Source: Bdellovibrionales bacterium RBG_16_40_8
GTDB taxonomy: Bacteria > Bdellovibrionota > Bdellovibrionia > Bdellovibrionales > UBA1609
Assembly: GCA_001769925.1 (NCBI GenBank)
Contig: MEPT01000104.1
Span: 5,539 to 10,581 of the forward strand
Length of the DNA: 5,043 bases
Direction: 5' to 3'
The position numbers were made by a program, and so were the translations under genes. Under the pieces are notes generated by a model. It was not told where the DNA came from. It searched no databases and saw nothing but the letters and a program-made list of their open reading frames with translations. Within the stretch, counting starts at the first letter, position 1, and each line of letters begins with the position of its first letter. Below, in pieces: positions 1-5,043 of the stretch.

Positions 1-1101
1 GGTATTCGTTAATAAAAATTGATTGCGAAATTTACGAAAAGTCGAAACCTGCGATGTAAACCCAGATCCGTAAGCGGCAGTTGAGATAAAGCAATTAAAA
101 TCGTTTGGTAAAAGTCCTAAAACTTCATCTGGGGTAATACTTTCGACGTCGTCAACCAATTCAGACTGATCGATAAGAAAAACATTATTTTGTGCCACAT
201 CGAGTATTGAAGCGCGAAAGTAGTATTTTGTCATATTCTCTAAACCATCAATTATCCAGCTGCCAGAGGGCTCACAGCTAGAATCTAGATCTAAATCTTT
301 GTATGATGTAGACGTGTAATTTGCGTTGGCGAAATCGACAGTGCTAGTAAAAATTCTCGCTTTAGTAAAAGATGCGTGGCAGCTGTTTACGCGAATAAGA
401 TCGGTGATATAGACCTTTGCGTCGCCGGGGTAGGCGGTGAATCCGCAAATTCCGGCACTAGGCGACACGCTATCACAACGCAAAATTCCATTGTCAGGTT
501 CGGCGGCATCCATACCAGGATTTAATATACGCACATTGATTTGTGTGCGATTAGCCGCGACCGAGGCATCGCCTATAGCAATAAAAAATGACGAGTTATC
601 ATCAACTCCATAATAACTACCAGTTGAATTACAGGATGAATCTGAATCAGCGCCGCGGTAGCAAAGGTAAGTCCAGGGGATTTCGACAAATCCTGTGCTG
701 TCTTTAGCTAGTGTGCCGGATGTCTTGGTATAATCAGTGAATTCGGTAAAAGAGGCGTCATATACGGCAGAAACCGTTCCTGTAATGCTGGCAGTAACAA
801 CAAATTCAATACGAAGTACAAGATTACCATGAATTCTTTTACGGTTACATCCGACTTCAGCAGATATACAATTGTCACAAAGAGTTGATGTGCCAAGCGC
901 ATCGCAGGCCGGAGAAGCTGGCCCCGCAACTCCGCCATAAACAGTGACAGCGGTACTAGTAATTGAGTAGTTCGAGGCGTTTGATATGCCGGTTATTGCG
1001 ACGGCATTATCAGCGCGCGCTATTGAAGTAAAAAAAATAGACCCGATAAAAATTAAAAAAACAGTAGCAAATAAAGTAAAAATATATGGCTTAGCTAGCA
1101 T
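1..1101 (-). CDS. Secreted cysteine-rich protein with C-terminal CFI-box (partial, C-terminus off the window)
   Basis: The frame is open for 367 codons from an ATG at 1101-1099 to the left edge with no stop, so the gene is truncated by the window. The N-terminus is a signal peptide: a lysine at 4, a hydrophobic stretch at about 6-27, and an A-R-A cleavage site after residue 30. The mature part is rich in Ser, Thr and Asn and in cysteines (C66, C75, C78, C85, C147, C157 and others), suggesting an oxidised extracytoplasmic protein. Residues 285-306 (DGLENMTKYYFRAS...DVAQNN) look like the last strands of a fibronectin type III-like domain. Residues 337-346 read CFISTAAYGS, followed by FRKFRNQFLLTNT (355-367). 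This matches the CFI-box C-terminal domain found on many secreted proteins of Bdellovibrio-like bacteria, whose function is unknown to me. The start lies 12 bases after the asd stop and has no good Shine-Dalgarno, so translation may be coupled to asd. Identification of the domain is from motif recall; the role is not known. Confidence 0.85.
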   Translation of the reverse strand, partial: MLAKPYIFTLFATVFLIFIGSIFFTSIARADNAVAITGISNASNYSITSTAVTVYGGVAGPASPACDALGTSTLCDNCISAEVGCNRKRIHGNLVLRIEFVVTASITGTVSAVYDASFTEFTDYTKTSGTLAKDSTGFVEIPWTYLCYRGADSDSSCNSTGSYYGVDDNSSFFIAIGDASVAANRTQINVRILNPGMDAAEPDNGILRCDSVSPSAGICGFTAYPGDAKVYITDLIRVNSCHASFTKARIFTSTVDFANANYTSTSYKDLDLDSSCEPSGSWIIDGLENMTKYYFRASILDVAQNNVFLIDQSELVDDVESITPDEVLGLLPNDFNCFISTAAYGSGFTSQVSTFRKFRNQFLLTNT

Positions 1102-1113
1102 GTAATAATGATT

Positions 1114-2130
1114 TCACGCCTTAGGGGTAATGTCAAAAATACGTTCGGCGATTTGAATGCCGTTTAGAGCGGCGCCCTTTAATAGATTGTCAGCGACAAT
1201 CCACATAAGCCAGGTGTGTGAATCATTTAAATCTTGATGTACGCGCCCAACATAGACTGGGTTGGTGCCAGAAGCCATGCGAGCAGTAGGGTAATCCTCG
1301 GGATTGCTATGCGAAATAAATTTTAACCCTTCACCATTTTCAAGTGCGGCTGAGATATCTTCTTTATCAACAGCTTTATCAACAGTCACCCATACCGCCT
1401 CAGAGTGGGCGTTAAGACTAGGGACTCGCACAGTAAAGGCGCTAACTTTTAGCTCTGAAAGAGAAAGAATTTTTTTTGTTTCGTTCATAATTTTCATTTC
1501 TTCGCTACAAAACCCGTTGTCATTAAACCCACCAATTTGCGGGATGCAGTTAAAGGCAATTTCGTGAGCAAAAGCTTTAGCTGGCGTTTTTACATGACCC
1601 TCTATTATATATTCTTTTGTTTGCGTAAGAAGCTCATCGCACCCGGCCTTACCAGCTCCACTTACGGACTGAAATGATGCTACACGCACTTCTTTTAAAC
1701 CAAATTTTCTTAAAGCCGCCAACACGACTACTAGCTGAATTGTTGAGCAATTGGGGTTTGCAATAATTGTGGGCTTTGTTTTTTCTGGCAGAACCTGTCC
1801 GTTAACTTCTGGTACCACGAGCGGAAAAGTTTGATGATCGCGAAAAGCAGCAGAGTTATCTACGACAAACGCACCGGCAGACAGTGCTTGTGGTGCCCAC
1901 TCTCGTGAAATATCGTCTCCTGAAGAAAAAAACACTAGATCAAGACCAGAAAAACAACCAGGTTTCAGTAATTCTACGGCCCAGGTTTGCCCGCAAGAAG
2001 ATACTTTTATGCCGTCACTTTTCTCGCTAGCAAAGGGGCGTAAATTTTTTACCGGGAATTTGCGTTTACCCAAAATCTCCATAAAAATTTCGCCAACCAT
2101 ACCGGTTGCGCCTACGACACCAACATTCAT
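1114..2130 (-). CDS. asd: Aspartate-semialdehyde dehydrogenase
   Basis: Asd catalyses NADPH-dependent reductive dephosphorylation of L-aspartyl-4-phosphate to L-aspartate-4-semialdehyde, the branch point to diaminopimelate/lysine and to threonine and methionine. It acts in the cytoplasm. Numbered from the chosen ATG (338 residues, normal for the family), the sequence shows the Rossmann motif GATGMVG (7-13), DNSAAFR (91-97), PEVN (107-110), the catalytic cysteine in NPNCST (C128), QSVSGAGKAG (154-163), the EEMK..NETKKI segment (210-221), and R235 and H242 in RVPSLNAHSEAV. The usual Gly before that His is Ala here. The C-terminal DNLLKGAALN is also typical. Start choice: an in-frame TTG at 2136-2134 overlaps the pssA stop and would add two residues. 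I prefer ATG 2130-2128, which places the Rossmann strand at the very N-terminus as in relatives. It lies 2 bases past the pssA TGA, so translational coupling is likely. All key residues are present. Confidence 0.97.
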   Translation of the reverse strand: MNVGVVGATGMVGEIFMEILGKRKFPVKNLRPFASEKSDGIKVSSCGQTWAVELLKPGCFSGLDLVFFSSGDDISREWAPQALSAGAFVVDNSAAFRDHQTFPLVVPEVNGQVLPEKTKPTIIANPNCSTIQLVVVLAALRKFGLKEVRVASFQSVSGAGKAGCDELLTQTKEYIIEGHVKTPAKAFAHEIAFNCIPQIGGFNDNGFCSEEMKIMNETKKILSLSELKVSAFTVRVPSLNAHSEAVWVTVDKAVDKEDISAALENGEGLKFISHSNPEDYPTARMASGTNPVYVGRVHQDLNDSHTWLMWIVADNLLKGAALNGIQIAERIFDITPKA

Positions 2131-2132
2131 GC

Positions 2133-2960
2133 TCAATGCTCATGCTCGCTGGGGTTTTCTATTACAATTTTTGGCTGTCTACCAATTTTAAAAATACCGA
2201 ATACTGCACCTAAAGTGGCGTAAGACAAAAACGTCGCAAAAAGCATAACCTCGGGCCTAATTGCAATTACAGCTACTAGCGAAACTCCAAAAACCAAATA
2301 ACGAAAAGGTAGCCGTTGGCGTAAATCGAGATCTTTAAAACTTCGGTACGGAAAGGTGCTAACCATAACTATGCCAAGAAGGGTTGTAATACCAAGAAGA
2401 ATGTACGAGCCAGAGCCATCCCACTGCAAATCGTTAAATGCTAGTACTGAGCTTGCTACAATACCTGCCGCCATCGGAGTTGGTAACCCCTGAAAATAAG
2501 CCTTGCTAATCACGCCTTTTTGCACGTTAAAGCGAGCAAGGCGAAGTGCTCCGCATGCAACGAAAAAAAAGCTAGCTAGCCACCCAATACGACCGAAGGG
2601 TTGCAGTGACCACAGGTAAAGAAGAATTGCGGGGGCAAGACAAAAACTTACAAGATCTGAGAGCGAATCAAGCTCTGCACCGAATTCACTAGTAGAGCGA
2701 GTCATTCGTGCAACGCGCCCATCGAGAAGATCAAAAACCGCAGCTGCGCAGATGGCATAAGACGAATGCGTGTAATTGCCGAGGATAGATTGAATGACTG
2801 CATAAAAGCCAAAAAACATATTCACGATGGTCAGCAAATTGGGCAAAACGTAGATGTTAACATGAAGGCGATCGCGCAAACGGCGATTACGGCTTAAGCT
2901 TTTCAGGTGATGGCGTGGGTGTATATTTTTCGGCTGAATGTTTGGTGAATTATCTGTCAT
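2133..2960 (-). CDS. pssA: CDP-diacylglycerol--serine O-phosphatidyltransferase (phosphatidylserine synthase, membrane type)
   Basis: PssA transfers the phosphatidyl group of CDP-diacylglycerol to L-serine, giving phosphatidylserine and CMP. This is the first step to phosphatidylethanolamine, at the inner membrane. The CDP-alcohol phosphatidyltransferase signature is complete: D77, D80-G81, A84-R85, then G94, D98 and D102 with the family spacing. Those aspartates bind metal and CDP. GALRLARFNV (137-146) and GLPTPMAAG (158-166) are typical of PssA rather than phosphatidylglycerophosphate synthase. About six to eight hydrophobic segments follow a basic, His/Arg-rich cytoplasmic N-terminus of about 33 residues. 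At 275 residues it is a normal length for the integral-membrane (type II) class. The ATG at 2960 is the first usable start after an in-frame TGA. Its nearest Shine-Dalgarno (AGGAG) is rather far, about 13 bases upstream, and lies inside a tandem duplication. The stop abuts asd, and a lipid kinase-like gene lies upstream in the same direction. A psd decarboxylase is not in the window. Confidence 0.95.
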   Translation of the reverse strand: MTDNSPNIQPKNIHPRHHLKSLSRNRRLRDRLHVNIYVLPNLLTIVNMFFGFYAVIQSILGNYTHSSYAICAAAVFDLLDGRVARMTRSTSEFGAELDSLSDLVSFCLAPAILLYLWSLQPFGRIGWLASFFFVACGALRLARFNVQKGVISKAYFQGLPTPMAAGIVASSVLAFNDLQWDGSGSYILLGITTLLGIVMVSTFPYRSFKDLDLRQRLPFRYLVFGVSLVAVIAIRPEVMLFATFLSYATLGAVFGIFKIGRQPKIVIENPSEHEH

Positions 2961-2965
2961 ATCTA

Positions 2966-3003
2966 TTTTGCTACTCCTAATATTTTTGCTACTCCTAATA
3001 TTT
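2966..3003 (-). repeat. 18-bp tandem duplication carrying the pssA Shine-Dalgarno
   Basis: The segments 2966-2985 and 2984-3003 are identical over 20 bases with a period of 18, giving just over two copies. On the minus strand each unit contains TATTAGGAGTAGCAAAA, so there are two AGGAG sites ahead of the pssA ATG. The proximal one is about 13 bases from the ATG and the distal one about 31 bases. The proximal copy is presumably the working ribosome binding site, although its spacing is longer than usual. The repeat itself is directly visible; any effect on translation is inference. Confidence 0.85.
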
Positions 3004-3038
3004 CAACTGCTGAAGTCGTGATTAAAGCCGAACATAAC

Positions 3039-3677
3039 TTAAAAGCCGCCGAAAAAGAAGTATACTATCCATAAAAGACAAGAGCTCACGATAGGCAGTA
3101 CCAAATTGTCATCGAGGTTACCTACCGGAATGACCTCTGCGATGGCGCCTATTGCTCCTCCCAAAAGGCTTACGATCAGTATTCTTTCTGTCATCATGTT
3201 ATGCATCAGAAAGTACCCAGCTGCAACTATCGTACACGCGAAAAACGCGGCCATCGACCCTTGTAGTGTTTTATGGCCGACAATTTTGTCTTTGCCGTAA
3301 CGAATACCGAAGTAGCTAGCAATCGGATCGGCAACTGCGAGAAAAAGTAAAGACAATATAACAACCGAGGGCGGAAAAATCGCAACAATAACCAGTACCC
3401 CGATAAGCATATAGGTCATTCCGGTAATGCCTTCTTTTTCGTTCTCACGCATAAGAAATTTTGCCATAAATAATATAAGGCGATTAAAATTAGCGGACTT
3501 TTGTCGATAAATGTCGCCGAAAATAAAAAATGCAGAAATAACCGTTAGAACCTGAAGGGCCATTGGCCGTGAAAAATTGTGATAACAAACGACAATAAAA
3601 ATAACGCCAAAGAAGTGCCAAATCTTACGCGCTAAATGAACGTCTGAACGAGACTTTAATCCAGGATTGTAATTCAT
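3039..3677 (-). CDS. Diacylglycerol/polyprenol kinase family protein (SEC59/DGK1/VTE5-like, CTP-dependent)
   Basis: This is a polytopic membrane protein of 212 residues with about six or seven hydrophobic segments (roughly 19-35, 39-55, 88-102, 104-118, 142-158, 166-183, 192-210). It carries the conserved features of the dolichol/phytol/diacylglycerol kinase family: R17-K18..H21 in the first helix, DPIASYFG (117-124), GHKTLQGS (134-141), E181, and GNLDDNLVLP (186-195) near the C-terminus. Characterised members use CTP to phosphorylate dolichol (Sec59), diacylglycerol (Dgk1) or phytol (VTE5). The substrate here cannot be read from sequence. Its position 78 bases upstream of pssA, on the same strand, favours a lipid such as diacylglycerol or undecaprenol, with phosphatidate as a possible product feeding the PssA precursor pool. 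The start ATG at 3677 is the only reasonable one, with an in-frame TAA 12 codon-bases upstream. Its ribosome binding site is weak. It looks like the first gene of the minus-strand unit. Confidence 0.85.
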   Translation of the reverse strand: MNYNPGLKSRSDVHLARKIWHFFGVIFIVVCYHNFSRPMALQVLTVISAFFIFGDIYRQKSANFNRLILFMAKFLMRENEKEGITGMTYMLIGVLVIVAIFPPSVVILSLLFLAVADPIASYFGIRYGKDKIVGHKTLQGSMAAFFACTIVAAGYFLMHNMMTERILIVSLLGGAIGAIAEVIPVGNLDDNLVLPIVSSCLLWIVYFFFGGF

Positions 3678-3895
3678 AAGCTTGCGATCTTAACGGACAT
3701 TTTTCGGCCTTTCAACGTATCTTAGTCACATATACTAACGTATTGAAATTACTAGTATATTTATTTAGCGCCAGCTGGTGTGCTAATAGTATTACATGGG
3801 GCAAGAGGCGCCAACCCTTAGTCCTAATAAAACGCAGTAATATCAAGTGTTTATATCGCTAAAACTTGGTACCATGGTTGCAGTAGTTAGTACTT
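3678..3895. promoter_or_regulatory. Divergent intergenic region, presumed to hold two promoters
   Basis: These 218 bases separate two genes that point away from each other, so promoters for both the minus-strand lipid unit and the plus-strand secreted protein should lie here. The stretch is AT-rich around 3720-3770, with TATACT-like hexamers on both strands (plus 3731-3736; minus at about 3757-3752). None has a convincing -35 element at 16-18 bases. An 8-base palindrome CCAGCTGG is at 3771-3778 and GGCGCC is at about 3808-3813. I see no RNA gene and no credible small ORF. Promoter location is inferred from gene arrangement only. Confidence 0.4.
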
Positions 3896-4720
3896 ATGAA
3901 ATCTAAGTTTTTTAGTAAAGCTCTTTATATTAATTTTTTGACCATCTCCGCGGTTTTGGGGATTGTGTGCCCAGGTGCTTGGGCACAATACGAAGACTAT
4001 ACGCACCCAGGTTATCTATTTGACGTAACTGATGAACGCTATGAAGTGACTAGAGAGGTCGTTATCGTAGCGCCAATAGTAAAAGAAGAAGTTATATTTG
4101 TAGACCAGATTTTTACTGAGAAAATGAACAAAGAATTTAGTAAAGAATTTCGCAATCGTTTTGGTCATACTGAATTTGAGCAACTTACGTTCACATCAGA
4201 CCGTTTTGTTGAGTCAGCAGATTCTGGTCGATTTTTACCGACTAATGAGTATGTCATTAAGCAAGAAAATTTTGGGCTGTACATGGGTAAAGAATTGGCT
4301 GAATACCATGTCGACAATTATTTGAAAAGTAACAGAGCAACTCGCTCCGTATATAAAGTTAAAGAGGCAATTAGCAATATCGAGGTTGTGACAAATGCTG
4401 GATACAAATTCAAAGTTCGTTATAAAATTTCTTCTAATCGAGTGACTTTTAGAGCCGTTAAGCCAGATGAGCGCTTGCATAAACAGATAGATATAAAACT
4501 AAATGGTGAAGAGCCAACGGTGCGACTCGCATACGATGTGACTAAAACGGTTGCTGTTGCTACTGACTATGCAGTAAATGAAGAGATTTTATCGGTGCGA
4601 GGCGAGAAAAAACTTACGCCGAAATTAACGACGTCTGTCACCGGCCAATCTTATAATAAGAAAGTTGGTAATATGCAGAAGCAAGAAAGAGTCTTGCTTG
4701 GCCTAAGCTGGAACGACTAA
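3896..4720 (+). CDS. Secreted protein of unknown function with beta-rich C-terminus
   Basis: I do not recognise this gene. It encodes 274 residues. A signal peptide is clear: Lys at 2, 4 and 8, a hydrophobic core at about 10-24, and an A-W-A cleavage site after residue 30, so the mature protein starts QYEDY. C25 lies inside the signal peptide and does not form a proper lipobox, so a lipoprotein is unlikely. The mature part opens with a tyrosine- and acid-rich stretch, then a run of alternating hydrophobic residues (about 53-72: VTREVVIVAPIVKEEVIF). A charged middle region follows (about 75-185). The last ~70 residues have alternating polar and hydrophobic residues and end LLGLSWND, consistent with several antiparallel beta strands, possibly in an outer-membrane or periplasmic protein. 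There are no mature cysteines. The ATG at 3896 follows an in-frame TAG, and no good Shine-Dalgarno is visible. It is monocistronic by layout, with divergent and downstream non-coding regions. A real gene is supported by its length, the signal peptide and consistent composition. Confidence 0.85.
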   Translation: MKSKFFSKALYINFLTISAVLGIVCPGAWAQYEDYTHPGYLFDVTDERYEVTREVVIVAPIVKEEVIFVDQIFTEKMNKEFSKEFRNRFGHTEFEQLTFTSDRFVESADSGRFLPTNEYVIKQENFGLYMGKELAEYHVDNYLKSNRATRSVYKVKEAISNIEVVTNAGYKFKVRYKISSNRVTFRAVKPDERLHKQIDIKLNGEEPTVRLAYDVTKTVAVATDYAVNEEILSVRGEKKLTPKLTTSVTGQSYNKKVGNMQKQERVLLGLSWND

Positions 4721-4738
4721 GGGTACGCCGTAACCTTA
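4718..4738 (+). terminator. Hairpin overlapping the stop codon, possible weak terminator
   Basis: The 21 bases beginning with the TAA stop of the preceding gene can fold as TAAGG/CCTTA, one G-A mismatch, then TAC/GTA around a three-base loop GCC. No T-run follows (CCCCC comes next), so it is not a classical intrinsic terminator. It could be a 3'-end stabilising hairpin. The base pairing is visible; the function is a guess. Confidence 0.25.
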
Positions 4739-4767
4739 CCCCCAGTTATATTAGATTTGGTAATTAC

Positions 4768-4808
4768 AATCTCGTCGAGAAATCTCATCTTGATAATCTC
4801 ATTTTGAG
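4768..4808. repeat. Three imperfect 13-14-base direct repeats (AATCTC...)
   Basis: AATCTC occurs at 4768-4773, 4781-4786 and 4795-4800, with spacings of 13 and 14 bases, and each is followed by a related tail (GTCGAGA, ATCTTGAT, ATTTTGAG). The first unit contains the small palindrome CTCGTCGAG and the last contains CTCATTTTGAG. The block lies about 90-130 bases upstream of the probable gene start at 4897, so it may be a regulator binding array. That role is inferred only from position and periodicity. Confidence 0.45.
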
Positions 4809-4837
4809 TTAATACTTATAACGCACTAGCGACACAT

Positions 4838-4857
4838 AAAAGTGCCTGGCACCTTTT
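4838..4857. repeat. Palindrome AAAAGTGCCTGGCACCTTTT, REP-like
   Basis: GTGCC and GGCAC form a perfect 5-bp stem around a single central T, flanked by AAAA and CTTTT. Restoring one G in the left arm would make all 21 bases a perfect palindrome, so this looks like a slightly decayed copy of a symmetrical element. Such GTGCC/GGCAC palindromes resemble dispersed extragenic palindromes of the kind moved by REP-associated tyrosine transposases. That link is recalled, not demonstrated here: only one copy is in the window and no transposase is present. It sits 40 bases before the next gene and could instead act as an operator. Confidence 0.45.
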
Positions 4858-4896
4858 ACTTTAAGTTGAAAATATACTCTACCGACCAGTGTAGTG

Positions 4897-5043
4897 ATGA
4901 TTATCAATGAAATTCTACTCATCAGACGTTTAGGCTTGGGCATGATGTCTTTCACATTAGCTTTAATCGCTATTGTCGGCGGGTGGATTTTGGTTTCAGC
5001 ATTTACTTCAGCGCCTGAAATTGCAGTAACCATTGAGTCGGCA
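4897..5043 (+). CDS. Start of an unidentified membrane or exported protein (partial, C-terminus off the window)
   Basis: The frame is open for 49 codons from ATG 4897 to the right edge with no stop. It begins MIINEILLIRRLGLGMM, and continues with a hydrophobic segment at about 19-37 (FTLALIAIVGGWILVSAF) preceded by two arginines. This fits a signal anchor or signal peptide with the N-terminus inside. Alternative starts are GTG 4894 and the ATG pair at 4942/4945; the latter pair has an AGG seven bases ahead of 4942 and would give a shorter leader. An in-frame TGA at 4867 limits the upstream extent. Nothing in 49 residues identifies the family; sensor proteins and cytochrome-type membrane proteins often start this way, but I cannot choose. 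The competing minus-strand frame over the same bases looks less protein-like. Confidence 0.5.
   Translation, partial: MIINEILLIRRLGLGMMSFTLALIAIVGGWILVSAFTSAPEIAVTIESA

Noticed and set aside
708..938. Minus-strand 76-codon frame
   Set aside because: It lies inside the CFI-box gene in another frame, lacks any recognisable domain, and the signal-peptide frame covering 1-1101 is far better supported.
1304..1567. Plus-strand 87-codon frame
   Set aside because: It is antisense to asd, whose catalytic region is intact; low-complexity Ser/Phe-rich translation typical of a shadow.
2009..2191. Plus-strand 60-codon frame across the pssA-asd junction
   Set aside because: Antisense to two well-identified genes, with no domain and no ribosome binding site.
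2571..2580. GCTAGCTAGC short repeat
   Set aside because: It lies inside the pssA coding sequence and fits normal codons; no wider repeat structure.
2977..3006. Possible promoter TTGAAA - 18 bases - TATTAG before pssA (minus strand)
   Set aside because: It would start transcription downstream of both Shine-Dalgarno copies, leaving a leader of about 10 bases without a ribosome binding site, and the -10 match is poor.
3106..3300. Plus-strand 64-codon frame
   Set aside because: Antisense to the conserved motifs of the lipid kinase family gene.
3956..3985. Lipoprotein signal at C25 of the secreted protein
   Set aside because: The residues before the Cys (GIV) do not fit a lipobox, and a good A-W-A signal peptidase I site follows five residues later.
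4235..4480. Minus-strand 81-codon frame
   Set aside because: Antisense to the middle of the secreted 274-residue protein, which has a clear signal peptide and full-length frame.
4809..5033. Minus-strand 74-codon frame over the right edge
   Set aside because: It runs through the palindrome and has a basic, patternless translation. The opposite frame from 4897 has a coherent membrane segment. I hold this as the less likely choice, not excluded.

Overview
This is a 5 kb bacterial chromosomal stretch of moderate GC, a little above 40% by eye. It has tightly packed genes and weak Shine-Dalgarno sites. The first gene encodes a secreted protein rich in cysteine. It ends, as far as the window shows, in a CFI-box segment (CFISTAAYGS followed by an FRKFRNQFLLTNT-like stretch). 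I associate this combination with Bdellovibrionota and related former Deltaproteobacteria, so that is my best guess at the source. The assignment rests on family recall, not on a search.

Layout. Positions 1-3677 hold four genes, all on the minus strand, probably one transcription unit read from right to left. In transcription order they are: a CTP-dependent lipid/polyprenol kinase family membrane protein (3677-3039); pssA, phosphatidylserine synthase (2960-2133); asd, aspartate-semialdehyde dehydrogenase (2130-1114); and the secreted CFI-box protein (1101 to beyond position 1). The last three are separated by only 2 and 12 bases. The kinase-pssA gap is 78 bases and carries an 18-bp tandem duplication that copies the pssA Shine-Dalgarno sequence. 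Positions 3678-3895 form a divergent intergenic region. Positions 3896-4720 on the plus strand encode an orphan secreted protein of 274 residues. Positions 4721-4896 are non-coding but structured: a hairpin at the stop codon, three AATCTC direct repeats, and a dispersed-type palindrome. A plus-strand gene with an N-terminal membrane segment probably starts at 4897 and runs off the right edge.

How the genes fit together. The kinase and pssA plausibly act in phospholipid supply. If the kinase makes phosphatidate from diacylglycerol, its product would feed CDP-diacylglycerol, the PssA substrate. Asd supplies aspartate semialdehyde for diaminopimelate, lysine, threonine and methionine. The unit therefore combines membrane lipid and cell-wall precursor synthesis with a secreted surface protein of unknown role. 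No CRISPR array, tRNA, rRNA, transposase or defence module was seen. The least explained parts are the CFI-box protein, the orphan secreted protein at 3896 and the structured region at 4718-4857.
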